A stretch of DNA of 64,000 nucleotides from Actinoplanes solisilvae (GTDB taxonomy: Bacteria > Actinomycetota > Actinomycetes > Mycobacteriales > Micromonosporaceae), in assembly GCF_003999975.1 (NCBI RefSeq), contig NZ_RJAC01000006.1, positions 345,884 through 409,883 on the forward strand. Reading direction: 5' to 3'. This document shows positions 1 to 7,957 of the stretch, piece after piece. Both the position numbers and the translations under genes were made by a program. The notes beneath the pieces are model-generated. The model ran no database searches and was not told where the DNA came from. It was given only the letters and a program-made list of their open reading frames with translations. Each line of letters opens with the position of its first letter. Position 1 is the first letter of the stretch.

Positions 1-230
1 TTCCCATACTCAGGTGATCCCTGTCGTTACGCTCCGCCATACGCTGATCTCACCCAGTAGTGGGAAGACGATTCCGAAAACCCTTTCGCACAAGACATAA
101 AGCGATATCTTGTCCTGTTCTGCCCAAGTACTCGGTTCCGCCCGGCGTCGGGTGGTCCAGCAGTTGACTTACTCCGGTAACGTCCATTCCTCCCGGGTAG
201 TGACGGGGCTCCGGGACACTGGGGGATGAA

Positions 231-632
231 ATGACAGCGAAACCTGACCAAGATCGGGCGCCGTCGGGTGTGCTGGACAAGATCCGCGCCAACCCGACCG
301 GCCGCCTCGCGCTCAAAATCTCCGTCGCCACCCTCGGCGCCATCGTCGTCGCCGTGGGCATAGTGCTGATCCCGTTCCCCGGCCCCGGCTGGGCGATCGT
401 GATCCTCGGCCTGGCCATCTGGGCCATCGAGTTCGCCTGGGCCCGACACCTGCTCGCGTTCACCAAACGACACGTGCAGTCCTGGACCCACTGGATAGCC
501 CGCCAGTCCTGGCCCGTGAAATGCGTCGTCGGCCTGGTGAGCTTCGTCTTCGTGAGCGCCATCGTGTACTTCTCGGTGCGCTTCAGCCTCGGCATCGACC
601 TGATCGACGAAGGCCGCCAGATCCTGGGCTGA
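231..632 (+). CDS. PGPGW-motif small membrane protein (TIGR02611-like)
   Basis: A 133-residue membrane protein of unknown function. Residues about 29-50 form a hydrophobic segment that runs into the motif FPGPGWAIVILGLA, the signature of the small actinobacterial PGPGW/TIGR02611 transmembrane family. A third hydrophobic stretch (about 97-117) follows a basic, aromatic loop. The ATG at 231 is preceded by GGGGGA about 6 bases upstream. It stands alone immediately upstream of tRNA-Val and lies outside the integrated elements, so it probably belongs to the backbone chromosome. Family membership is fairly secure; no biochemical role can be given. Confidence 0.85.
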   Translation: MTAKPDQDRAPSGVLDKIRANPTGRLALKISVATLGAIVVAVGIVLIPFPGPGWAIVILGLAIWAIEFAWARHLLAFTKRHVQSWTHWIARQSWPVKCVVGLVSFVFVSAIVYFSVRFSLGIDLIDEGRQILG

Positions 633-682
633 CCCCTGTTCGCTTCGGAGGCAGGCGGTCTAGTACAGTCAGTCTCCGTTGA

Positions 683-754
683 GGGCGATTAGCTCAGCGG
701 GAGAGCGCTCCGTTCACACCGGAGAGGTCACTGGTTCGATCCCAGTATCGCCCA
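683..754 (+). tRNA. tRNA-Val (anticodon CAC)
   Basis: The cloverleaf folds by eye. The acceptor stem is GGGCGAT (683-689) with ATCGCCC (747-753). The anticodon stem is CTCCG/CGGAG around the loop TTCACAC, with anticodon CAC at 715-717. The T arm is ACTGG-TTCGATC-CCAGT, and the discriminator base is A754. No CCA is encoded. The 3' half from the anticodon loop onward is the repeated attachment core, so the gene was rebuilt intact by integration of element A and still looks functional. Its terminator is now the hairpin at 803-828, supplied by the element's arm. Confidence 0.97.
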
Positions 755-755
755 C
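713..755 (+). repeat. Attachment core copy 1 (attL, inside tRNA-Val)
   Basis: This 43-bp sequence runs from the anticodon loop through the tRNA 3' end. It recurs without change at 5579-5621 and 39511-39553 in the same orientation. Tyrosine integrases commonly use tRNA 3' halves as attB, so this copy is read as the tRNA-side junction of element A. Confidence 0.9.
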
Positions 756-874
756 GTATTTCCGCAGGTCAGGCAGGTTGCCCGCCGACCATCCTGTAGA
801 TGGCTCCCACTATGTGGGAGCTTTTCTGCTCCCAGAGTAAGGACCAAGTCCCAGGTCCGCCGTTACGTCGCACG
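756..874 (+). repeat. Right arm of element A next to the att core
   Basis: About 119 bp directly after att copy 1 matches the sequence after att copy 2 (5622-5739) with only scattered differences. The match stops where unrelated sequence begins. It holds a tRNA terminator hairpin and a short dyad, GGACC..GGTCC (841-858). The two matching arms imply that elements A and B descend from related elements with the same attP layout. Confidence 0.8.
803..828 (+). terminator. Rho-independent terminator downstream of tRNA-Val
   Basis: The 8-bp perfect stem GCTCCCAC/GTGGGAGC (803-810 with 814-821) has a TAT loop and is followed by TTTTCT. The same hairpin in the second arm (5668-5686) carries a compensatory change in the loop-proximal pair (C-G to A-T), which supports a real structure. 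Confidence 0.85.
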
Positions 875-1038
875 TCTCCCCCAGGTCACCTGAGTGGGTC
901 CAGCGAAGATACTTTGCGTTTGCCGCAGCTGCTCTGAGCTGCGGCGCGACGACCCGGAGCCCTCGGGATGTTCCGAAGGTTTGGGTTCAACATCGCGATC
1001 AACTGCCGGGCGAACTCACGATTGTTGGTCCGGAGGGG

Positions 1039-2138
1039 TCACCAGTAGCCGGCGTTGTCGAGCCACCGTGCTTGTAGGTCGTCGAGGAGCCGGGTGGTCA
1101 TGGTGGGTGTGACGTGGGCGTAGACGCCGCGGATGCCGGGGATGGCGTGGCCGAGCCGGTGGGCTGCGGCTATTTCGGGGGCGTGGTCCTCGTCGAGCCA
1201 CGTGCGATGCGTGTGCCGCAGGTCGTGAAAGTGCATGCCGGTGACGATGGGCGGCCAGTGTCGGCGTGGGTCGCCGTCGCAGGCGGGGCGCCAGTGGCGG
1301 TTGTTGTAGTCGGTGCGCCAGAGCCATCGGCCGGCGGGGGAGCAGAAGACGGTGTCGTACGGGTGGGTGCGCAGGAGTTGTTCGAGGCCGTCGATCAGGA
1401 ACGGTGGCAGGGCGATGTCGCGGACCGCGGCGGGGGTTTTGGGTGGGCCGGGTAGTTGGTGGCCGGCTACTTCGTGCAGTGCCCCCACGGTCGCGGAGAC
1501 GTGGATGGCGCCGTCAGCGAGGTGCAGGTTGTCTCGGGTGAGTGCGAACAGTTCGCTGATGCGCATCCCGGTGTAGGCGGCGGTGATCACCAGGGTGCGG
1601 GTGGTGGGGTTGGGCATGCGGGCGGCGATCTTCCGGACCTGGGTGGCGGTGGCGAAAGGGGCGCGGCTCGCGGGGGAGTTTTGCGTAGGCGCAGCCGGGC
1701 GATCGGGTCGAAGTAGATGAGATGGTCGGCGACGGCTTCGCGGAGTAGTTGCCCGAGCAGGGTGACGGTGTGCCGCACGCTGCTGTCGGACAGATGGGTC
1801 GACAGGTCGCGGGCGAAGGCTTTGACGTCTTGGCGGGTGATGGTGTCGATGCGTCGGTCGCCGAAGGCGGGCAGGATGTGAGTCCGCAGCAGGCTCTGGT
1901 GGCGGGCCATGGTCGACTCGGCGGCCAGGTGCGCGGGCAGCCATACGGAAACCCACTCGTCCAGCCGGGGCACCGGCGCAGCCGGGTAGAGCTGCCGGAT
2001 TTCCTGTGTGGTGTGGTTCAGTTGGGCGGCTCGTGCACGAGCGCCATCAGGGCCGGTGTGAGTGCTGTCGGTGATGATGTGACCGGCTCGGCGGTACCGG
2101 ACTCGGTAGTAACCTGCCCGGTCTTCTACCCATGCCAT
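1039..2138 (-). pseudogene. int: Tyrosine recombinase (phage-type integrase), frameshifted
   Basis: The N-terminal frame (2138 down to about 1677) has an arm-binding start and a SAM-like core-binding domain ending LRLRKTPP. The catalytic domain continues in another frame (about 1675 down to 1039), with YTGMRISELF (first Arg), HDLRHTH (His-x-x-Arg), HRLGH and a C-terminal YAHVTP tyrosine. At 1672-1676 the plus strand has five G; one more G would join the frames as KTPPASRAPF. A single-base loss, or a sequencing error in the homopolymer, explains the break. Its position beside att copy 1 marks it as the integrase of element A. Apart from the frameshift all catalytic residues are present. Confidence 0.85.
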
Positions 2139-2324
2139 GACGCCCTCCGGTCAGCGAGCTTGTGCCTCATCACCGGGGGCGGTCGCAGGTGAGTGTGCAC
2201 GACCTTGATGCAGGGCGGGCTTGCTTTCGCGGCCAGCGAAATTGCGGCTCCAGAACGGGCTGGCCGATCGGTCGTAGCGATGGCCCTGCGTGGGGCTACA
2301 CGATGCGCGGATGCCCGTGATCTC

Positions 2325-2960
2325 TCAGCTGTCTCGTGCCCGGAGCCTCCTGCCGGTGACCCGCATGGGCGTTCCTGGGTGGGCTGGCGAGAGACGTCGA
2401 CCGACGACGAGCTGTGAGAACTCAACCGGGGCCGGTGGGTTCTTGCCGACAGGGTCAACCGGGAGCGGTTCGCGGTTGTCGACCGAGTAGCCGACGATCC
2501 GCCCGGAGTGCACGTCCTTGATCGCGCACAGATACAGCTTGCCCTCGCCGGTGTGGTGTTCGGTGATGTCGGTCAGCCACACCTGGTTCGGGCGATCGGC
2601 GGTGAAACGCCGGCGGACCGGGTCGTCATGGACCGGCGGCGCGGCCCTGCGGGTCAGGCCGCGTTTCTTGGCGAACACCGACCAGATCCTGTTCTGCCGG
2701 CACAGCCGGGCCACCCGGTTGATCCCGGCCGTGATGCCATGAGCGGGCAGCTCGTCGGCGATGAACCGGTGCCCGAACGCCGGGTCGTCGGCGTGGATGT
2801 CCAACGCCGCGTTGATCAGATAGGCGTCGTCGAGGTCGTGCGAGGTGACCGGATCAGCTTTCCAGGCGTAGTAGGCCTGCTTGGAGAACCCCAGCACCCG
2901 GCAGGTCACCGCGATCGGAAGCCCGTCCGCGGCCAGGTCGTCGACCAGCGGGTACATCAT
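2325..2960 (-). pseudogene. IS3-family transposase OrfB, 3'-truncated
   Basis: The first about 165 residues read as an IS3-family OrfB: an HTH_21-like region (FSKQAYYAWK), FGHRFIADEL, and the start of the integrase core (RPNQVWLTDITE, with the first DDE Asp) through SGRIVGYSVDNRE. Homology stops near 2465. The remaining tail is unrelated read-through, so the second Asp and the Glu of the DDE triad are missing. It overlaps orfA by 4 bases, the normal IS3 arrangement. Non-functional remnant. Confidence 0.8.
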
Positions 2961-3241
2961 TTTGGGGAGATCTCCTTGGCGAAGTACGCCGCCGCCCGGC
3001 GAGGATCTCGTTCTCCTGCTCGAGCAGCTTTGTTGCGTTTGCGTAGCTCACGAAGCTCCGCCGACTCGCTCGGGGTCGTGCCGGGGCGCAGTCCGTCGTC
3101 GGTGTCAGCGATCTTCAACCAGCGGTGCAGACACGACTCGGAGATCCCGAAGTCTTTAGCGACGTGAGCGACCGACGCCTCGCCCTTACGGGCGACCGCG
3201 ACCACATCACGACGAAACTCCGGCGGGAACGCTTTCGGCAT
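2957..3241 (-). pseudogene. IS3-family transposase OrfA (HTH), internally damaged
   Basis: The Pfam HTH_Tnp_1-type start MPKAFPPEFRRDVVAVAR is followed by the helix-turn-helix VAHVAKDFGISESCLHRW. Near the leucine zipper the reading frame leaves the expected LLEQENEIL, which is visible in another frame around 3005-3032, and then returns to give RRAAAYFAKEISPK. This pattern requires a one-base insertion and a compensating one-base deletion about 27 bases apart. With the truncated orfB it marks a dead IS copy inside element A. Confidence 0.75.
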
Positions 3242-3592
3242 GGGATACATCCTCCCAGCGAGGACTCGCGTCCTCACAGGTCAGGAGTCAACCGGACCCG
3301 GGGGCAGTCCCCAGTGTCCGACTGCCACGTAGGTGCCCCGTAGACGGCCGCACACGTCCGCCGGCCAAGGCTGGGCCGCGGCCATACGGAAGTAGCACTC
3401 GATTCATACAACGGTCAATGCAGCTGGGGTCAACGTCCCACATGCTGCGAACGATACGGCGACGACCACAATCCATTAAGGACCATCGATACGATCTCGC
3501 TGCCGGCAAGATCGCGTGCGCCGGATCCGCCGTGGCGCAGCGCGGCGTCACGAGCGAACCACGTCAATCTTCGACTAACGGGAGAGTTCGTC
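3242..3592. other. Intergenic region between IS remnant and protease
   Basis: No convincing gene is visible. Just upstream of the IS orfA start is a short dyad GAGGAC-gcga-GTCCTC (reverse strand, near 3265-3280), possibly part of the IS end. The rest should contain the promoter of the protease gene, but no clear -35/-10 pair or operator could be identified. Confidence 0.4.
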
Positions 3593-4810
3593 TTGCGTGT
3601 TCGAAGTCGAATTGCCGTCCTCACCACAGCCCTACTGACCTGTCTCGCTGCGTTGCCTGCCAACCCGGCAGCGGCCGACGACAAGGACGCCGCCCTGGCC
3701 AAACTTCCACCAAGTCCGGTGGTTGATCAGGTTGCGGGCGCTATCGGAGAGCTCGCACTCAAGAACTACACCGGGTCGTACGCAGGTCTGCGCGTGGATG
3801 CTGCGACCAGTACCGTGACGGTCTACTCGACCGACGCGGCAGCGGCGAAGAAGCTCACGGATTCCGCGCTACTGTCGGTGCCTGCCCAGACACGCGCGTC
3901 TGTGAAGGTCCAGGCCGTTCCGGCCGCGTACTCCAAGGCCGAGTTGTGGAAGGCACGCGCCACACTCTGGGCAAAGAAGGAGACCCTGCAAGCGAGCGGC
4001 GCCAAAGTGATCGGCATCGCAGCCCGGCCCGAGGGCGAGGGTTTGACGGTACTCCTGAACAAGAAGACGTCTGTCATACGCACCACTGCGGCAGCGTCAG
4101 TGGCTACCGTGGCAGAAGCCGCTGCGGGAGTACCGGTGGACGTCGACTGGCGGGCCGCGCCGGCTCCGATCTCACGGTTTGACGACTCGCCGCCCTATTG
4201 GGGCGGGTCCTACGTGAAGAAGACGCAACTCGGCTGGACGTACGAATGCACGTCGGCCTTTGGCATGGCCATCAGCGGTCGTGAGTGGCTGATGACGGCC
4301 GACCACTGCTTTGACCTCAACGACACCATCAAGGACGGTGGTGACGACGTCATCGGCGTGGCAAACCGTCGCAACATCTACAACGACGCGCTCGGCATCG
4401 AGACCAATACCAACCGGACCGTCTGGGTCGCCGACCAACTTTACGCCCGCTACAGCGGAGCCGCCTGGTCTTTCACCGGTCAGTACGTGTGCCATGGTGG
4501 CTTCGTGACATCCGTGATCGAGCCTATCTGCGGCATCAACGTGACGATCGACGACCTGGAATGGGAGATAGATAACGACGGCCTGATCCGCCGCGGCGTC
4601 GAGGGCTTCCGGTGCTCCGGTTGCGTGGCAGGCGCCAAGGGCGACAGCGGAGGGCCGGTCCTCGCATCACGAGCCGACGGAAGCGTCGAAAGCCGGGGTA
4701 TCCTCAGCGCCGCAGCCGAAGAAGTCGATTACGGTTACGAATACGTGTACTGGACGGAAACCCCGCGGATCCTGTCCGCCTTCGGCGGCACCTTGATCAC
4801 CACCGACTGA
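3593..4810 (+). CDS. Secreted trypsin-like serine protease (S1 family)
   Basis: A 405-residue exported endopeptidase. The N-terminus (MRVRSRIAVLTTALL...NPAAADD) is a Sec signal peptide. It is followed by an about 170-residue, Ala/Lys-rich pro-region as in streptogrisin/alpha-lytic-type proteases. The catalytic triad is readable: His238 in TADHC, a candidate Asp265 in YNDALG, and Ser352 in GDSGGP. Six or more cysteines in the mature part suggest disulfides. The TTG at 3593 is chosen because it gives the signal peptide and follows GGGAGAG by 6-7 bases. It is cargo of element A. The role, probably extracellular protein digestion, is inferred from the fold; substrate unknown. Confidence 0.85.
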   Translation: MRVRSRIAVLTTALLTCLAALPANPAAADDKDAALAKLPPSPVVDQVAGAIGELALKNYTGSYAGLRVDAATSTVTVYSTDAAAAKKLTDSALLSVPAQTRASVKVQAVPAAYSKAELWKARATLWAKKETLQASGAKVIGIAARPEGEGLTVLLNKKTSVIRTTAAASVATVAEAAAGVPVDVDWRAAPAPISRFDDSPPYWGGSYVKKTQLGWTYECTSAFGMAISGREWLMTADHCFDLNDTIKDGGDDVIGVANRRNIYNDALGIETNTNRTVWVADQLYARYSGAAWSFTGQYVCHGGFVTSVIEPICGINVTIDDLEWEIDNDGLIRRGVEGFRCSGCVAGAKGDSGGPVLASRADGSVESRGILSAAAEEVDYGYEYVYWTETPRILSAFGGTLITTD

Positions 4811-4825
4811 CGAAACGGCCTGGAG

Positions 4826-5335
4826 ATGGCGACGGGTAGAGGTTGGCGCACCTCCCGACGACCGGCTTTGGTCGGCTGCCTGGCAGCCGTGGTAGCCGTT
4901 CCCGCGGCGCTGCTCGCGTGGGCACCGTGGTCCAGCAGCCTGCCCGAGGTCGAGCGGGGAAACGCCCAGTGCCCGTCGCCGCCCTCCGCCCAGCCACCGG
5001 TTCAGTCCGGGACTGGTCCGCTGGTCCCGGACGTCCAGTACCACATGGTGCAGCTATGCCCGCCCGCGACGGGGCGGACCTCGTTCCGAGTCCTCAACGA
5101 CCGGACGTCCACCGAGATCGTGAACCGGATCAACGCCCTCCCCACGGCGCCACCGTCACCGATGTGCGCCGGTGCAGCCGGAGGATCTCCGATCGACCTG
5201 ATCCTGCGGGCTGGCGGCACCGCAACGATCATCCGCCTGGATACTGGACCATGCGGCTCCGCCCACCACGATGGGGTCGTCCGATACGGCGCCCACGACC
5301 TTTACCGCTACACCGCCGACCTGTTGAAGCACTGA
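4826..5335 (+). CDS. Small exported protein of unknown function
   Basis: 169 residues, beginning 15 bases after the protease stop and so probably co-transcribed with it. Residues about 14-32 (ALVGCLAAVVAVPAALLAW) are an uncleaved anchor or signal sequence. A Pro/Ser-rich linker follows, then a compact domain with four cysteines (QLCPP, PMCAG, GPCGS and QCPSP). No family is recognised. Proximity to a secreted protease allows an inhibitor, chaperone or cell-surface partner role, but nothing in the sequence proves it. The proposed ATG has GGAG immediately against it, so the start is uncertain. Confidence 0.6.
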   Translation: MATGRGWRTSRRPALVGCLAAVVAVPAALLAWAPWSSSLPEVERGNAQCPSPPSAQPPVQSGTGPLVPDVQYHMVQLCPPATGRTSFRVLNDRTSTEIVNRINALPTAPPSPMCAGAAGGSPIDLILRAGGTATIIRLDTGPCGSAHHDGVVRYGAHDLYRYTADLLKH

Positions 5336-5429
5336 CCCGACGAGCGGTAGGCCGACCCCAGTGAAGGCATGCTGGGCCGGTGAGACGGAGGAACTTCGGC
5401 CCTGGCGCCTATATCTGCGTCACGGCAAT

Positions 5430-5578
5430 GGATGAAGCCAAGGGAGCAGAATGGGAGCAGCGGGGTGCTTTCAACTACGCTGAACCGCGTTCAACAGCGC
5501 GGAGCTGCTTCGAACTGCAACGCGTTCGCGCAGGTCGTTCGCAAAGTCGCAGGTCAGAGGGTTGCAGGTGCTCCGTTT
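5430..5578 (+). repeat. Left arm of element A preceding att core 2
   Basis: About 130 bp here aligns with 39358-39510 ahead of att core 3. Shared blocks include ATGGATG, GGAGCAG, GCTGAACCGCGT, AGCTGCTTCGAACTG and CAGGTCGTT. It is the opposite attP arm. Its repetition before both downstream cores supports two separately integrated but related elements. Confidence 0.75.
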
Positions 5579-5621
5579 TTCACACCGGAGAGGTCACTGG
5601 TTCGATCCCAGTATCGCCCAC
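5579..5621 (+). repeat. Attachment core copy 2 (junction of elements A and B)
   Basis: Identical to the tRNA-Val 3' half at 713-755. The 5' half of a tRNA is absent: the preceding GCTCCGTTT matches only the anticodon stem. It is therefore an attachment site, not a tRNA gene. It serves as the right end of A and the left end of B. Confidence 0.9.
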
Positions 5622-5739
5622 ATATTTCCGCAGGTCAGGCGGCTGCCCGCCGACCTTCTCGTAGATGGCTCCCAATATTTGGGAGCTTTTCTGCTCCCAG
5701 GGTAAGGACCAAGTCTTAGGTCCGCCGTTGCGTTGCCCG
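5622..5739 (+). repeat. Right arm of element B
   Basis: Counterpart of 756-874, with the same terminator hairpin and GGACC..GGTCC dyad. The match ends just before the ISL3 relic, which may have replaced the integrase gene expected at this position. Confidence 0.75.
5668..5692 (+). terminator. Second copy of the arm terminator
   Basis: The perfect 8-bp stem GCTCCCAA/TTGGGAGC (5668-5675 with 5679-5686), loop TAT, is followed by TTTTCT. Compared with 803-821 the loop-proximal pair covaries. Confidence 0.75.
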
Positions 5740-5745
5740 TTTCGC

Positions 5746-6332
5746 GGCTCTTCGAAGTTAAGCGGGGTCGACGGCGTGGGCCTGTGCGCGCCAGGCGGCG
5801 GGGCGTTGGGTGAGCCAGTCGGTCACCGCCTTGCTGGTGCGGCCTTCGACCTGGGCGAGTAGTCCTTGCCCGCCGCCGAGATCGCAGAACCCGACGTGCC
5901 ACCGGTCGACGGTCGTGGTCCACGACTGGGTGACTTGTCGAAGCTCCAGCAGGGTTTGCCGCGGCGGACCTCGTCGATGCCCAGCACAGTCACCGGCTCG
6001 GGTTCGGCCGGCAACACCTTGGCGGCGTGCGCGGTGAATGCCGCCGCGACGATCGGCCAGGACATACCCAGGTCACGGGCGGCCTGCACGATCGTGCGGT
6101 TGCCGTCGGCGACCGCCGCGCCGGCGGCCTGGCGCAGCCGGGCGGTGATCCGGGCCCGGGCCGGGACCTGCGTAACCTGTTCGGTGAACGACTTACGCGG
6201 GCATCCGGGCTGGTCGCAATGCCAGCGCCGTTTACGCCACCGCAACCGGGTATCGCGCCCGGCCACCGGCAGATCCCGCGGCCGGGTAAGCACCCAGCCC
6301 TTGACGCGCACCCCGCTCAACTTCGAAGAGCC
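5746..6332. mobile_element. 587-bp ISL3-family relic with intact inverted repeats
   Basis: The ends are 23-bp inverted repeats matching at 22 positions: GGCTCTTCGAAGTTAAGC.. at 5746 and the reverse complement of ..GCTCAACTTCGAAGAGCC ending at 6332. The interior is only a middle segment of an ISL3 transposase, so both flanks of the gene were lost while the termini were kept. This is the structure of a MITE derived from an ISL3 element. No matching 8-bp target duplication was seen in the flanks. Confidence 0.75.
5758..6320 (-). pseudogene. ISL3-family transposase fragment
   Basis: Reading from 6320, residues DLPVAGRDTRLRWRKRRWHC and a Cys pair (CDQPGC) are the second half of the ISL3 zinc-binding N-terminus. 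The HTH IVQAARDLGMSWPIV follows, then VLGIDEVRRGKP with the first catalytic Asp. Near 5942 the frame shifts; the next frame reads SWTTTVDRWHVGFCDLGGG and ends at a stop inside the left inverted repeat (5758-5760). The first about 60 residues and the whole C-terminal catalytic half are missing. Dead gene. Confidence 0.75.
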
Positions 6333-6595
6333 ATTTTCAAGCGCCTGTCAATTTATGAAAACTGCTGATTCCGGCGAGTCGCCGAGGGCATGTCGTCACG
6401 CCATTGGCAATTTTCGAGCCGGTGTTCCAGTCCGACGTTGTACGCGCCTTGTACGCGTCCTGTGCGGCACCGGCTCTACATTGTGTTGATTTCAGCGGCG
6501 AGATCACTCGCCCGGCCGGTGTTGAAGTCGGGCATACCTGGGCCGCTCGACAGGCGGCTCGGTTCTTGTCGGTCGGCTTGCGGGGGAGGGACCGG

Positions 6596-7315
6596 ATGTC
6601 TGGGTTCGCGGCTAACGGCACGGCAGCGGGGAACCGCCAGAGCCTCACGGTCGGCGTCATGGCCGAACCTCAGGACCGAGTCGCGATCGCCCGGTATCTG
6701 GACGCGCAACCGTTGCTGCCGAGACTGCGCCTGCGGCTTGTCGGGAACGGCGAGCGATGGGACCTCGGCGCCGCCGTGGACGTGTGGATCGTGCGGTTCT
6801 CCGCCGGGCCGGCGGGGATGGCGGTGCGGCATCGGCGGAGTCTGTCGCCCTGTCCCACCGCGAGCCTGGGGATCGTGGCGATCATCGACGGTCTGTCGGC
6901 GACGGACGTGCCATGGTTGCTGCTCGACGACAACCTGCATGGCATCATCCCCACGCAAGGTCCGCTCGAGGAGATCGGCGCCGCGGTCGAGGCGGTCGCC
7001 CGCGGCGGCCGATGGGTCAGCCAGGCGGTCTTCGACCGGCGAGGCGACCCGGCCGGCGGAACAACCCGCCACCTGGCGTCGGTCAACCTAACGCCGGGCG
7101 AGCGCGACGTCGTCCGTCTCGTGGTTCAGGGCCTGTCCAACAAGGACATCGCCGACCGGATGCACCTCGAACAGACCACGGTGCGAACGCACATCCGGGC
7201 GAGTCTACGGAAGACCGGCTGCGCCAATCGCCACCAGTTGACCGCGTTGTTCTACCAGTCGTGGCTCGGCGACAGCGGGTCCGACCGGCCCTCGACGACG
7301 CCTGCCGGGATCTGA
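6596..7315 (+). CDS. LuxR-family transcriptional regulator
   Basis: A 239-residue DNA-binding regulator. The C-terminal part (about residues 165-220) is a GerE/LuxR helix-turn-helix: LTPGERDVVRLVVQGLSNKD, then the recognition helix region TTVRTHIRASLRK. The N-terminal about 150 residues resemble a degenerate receiver (GLSATDVPWLLLDDN) without the conserved acidic pocket, so phosphorylation is doubtful. The ATG at 6596 is preceded by GGGGGAGGG. It is the first gene of a same-strand run with a small membrane protein, an ABC transporter and an M50 protease, and is the likely pathway-specific regulator of that run. This context role is inferred. Confidence 0.8.
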   Translation: MSGFAANGTAAGNRQSLTVGVMAEPQDRVAIARYLDAQPLLPRLRLRLVGNGERWDLGAAVDVWIVRFSAGPAGMAVRHRRSLSPCPTASLGIVAIIDGLSATDVPWLLLDDNLHGIIPTQGPLEEIGAAVEAVARGGRWVSQAVFDRRGDPAGGTTRHLASVNLTPGERDVVRLVVQGLSNKDIADRMHLEQTTVRTHIRASLRKTGCANRHQLTALFYQSWLGDSGSDRPSTTPAGI

Positions 7316-7332
7316 CCGAACGTCCGGGATCC

Positions 7333-7398
7333 GGCGCGGTGGCGGCGACACCACGCCGCCACCGCTGACGCTCCTCCACACCAGACCCTTGCGGAGGG
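7333..7398 (+). repeat. Upstream copy of duplicated hairpin leader
   Basis: About 65 bp closely resembles 7527-7590. Both contain a hairpin GGTGGCGGCG-acacca-CGCCGCCACC (perfect here, 7338-7363) followed by CCAGACCCTTG and a GGAG-like box. CAGACCCTTG occurs again at 7401. No gene follows this copy. Confidence 0.7.
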
Positions 7399-7526
7399 CC
7401 CAGACCCTTGAAGAGCGCGTCAAAGCCTACCGCGGTGGACCGATCGCGCCGGGAATCTCTTCTCAGCCCTGGGGATGAGGCCCCGAACAGCCGGTCTGCC
7501 TAGCGTAACTGCCAAGCCGAGCGGGG

Positions 7527-7590
7527 GGCGCGGCGGCGGCGACACCACGCCGCCACCGGTAACGGCCTCTCACTCCAGACCCTTGAGGAG
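7527..7590 (+). promoter_or_regulatory. Hairpin leader with RBS before the small membrane protein
   Basis: Second copy of the 7333-7398 sequence: hairpin GGCGGCGGCG/CGCCGCCACC (one mismatch, 7532-7557), then CCAGACCCTTGAGGAG. Its AGGAG is the ribosome-binding site of the gene at 7597, 6 bases before ATG. The stem could act as a terminator/attenuator or protect the transcript. The duplication suggests an ancestral tandem gene copy lost upstream. Confidence 0.6.
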
Positions 7591-7596
7591 ACATAG

Positions 7597-7914
7597 ATGT
7601 CGATGTTGGCGGAGGTCGCTCCGGCGGCCCGAGAGCGGACGGGTTTGTCGGAACGGACGGCGGTCGCGGTCGTGGACACGCTGGCTTGGGCGCCGGTGGC
7701 TGGGACCGGCCGGCTGGCGCAGTTCTGCTACGACCGCCGGGACAGCGCGGTCTGGATCGTCGTCGCGGTCCTTCTCGTGGTGCTGCTCGCGGTCGGGCTT
7801 CTGGCTTGGGCGTACGCCTACTGCGTGGGCCGGGGCGGGAGCTTCGACGGCGGCCTCAGCGTGAGCTACCCCAGGCCCCGTCACGCAGAGCTCAGGTTCA
7901 AGTGCACGCAGTGA
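7597..7914 (+). CDS. Small single-pass membrane protein, possible peptide precursor
   Basis: 105 residues with no recognised family. A polar N-terminal half (1-50) precedes one strong transmembrane segment (about 51-75, AVWIVVAVLLVVLLAVGLLA...). A 30-residue tail follows, containing Cys76 and Cys103 and ending FKCTQ. The AGGAG box 6 bases before ATG is strong. The gene is the first of a set with an ABC ATPase, two membrane proteins and a HEAGH membrane protease. This makes it a plausible substrate whose tail is released by intramembrane cleavage and exported. An alternative is a small accessory subunit or sensor of the transporter. Function is inferred from context only. Confidence 0.6.
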   Translation: MSMLAEVAPAARERTGLSERTAVAVVDTLAWAPVAGTGRLAQFCYDRRDSAVWIVVAVLLVVLLAVGLLAWAYAYCVGRGGSFDGGLSVSYPRPRHAELRFKCTQ

Positions 7915-7957
7915 CGATGGCTGATCGCGGTTGATGAGATGCGAGGTGGAGTTGCAG

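Larger units (their letters stand above)
756..5621. mobile_element. Element A: 4.9-kb decayed integrative element at tRNA-Val
   Basis: It is bounded by att cores 1 and 2. Contents in order are the right arm, a frameshifted tyrosine integrase, a truncated IS3-family insertion sequence, a secreted serine protease, a small exported protein, and the left arm next to core 2. The integrase lies directly beside one attachment site, the usual layout of tRNA-targeting elements. No replication, conjugation or phage structural gene is visible, so this is a remnant that can probably no longer excise itself. Confidence 0.75.

Noticed and set aside
1660..1690. Programmed frameshift in the integrase
   Set aside because: No X-XXY-YYZ slippery heptamer or downstream structure is evident. 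A one-base change in a homopolymer is simpler.
5566..5622. Second tRNA-Val gene
   Set aside because: Only the 3' half from the anticodon loop is present. The acceptor 5' strand and D arm are missing, so this is an attachment core.
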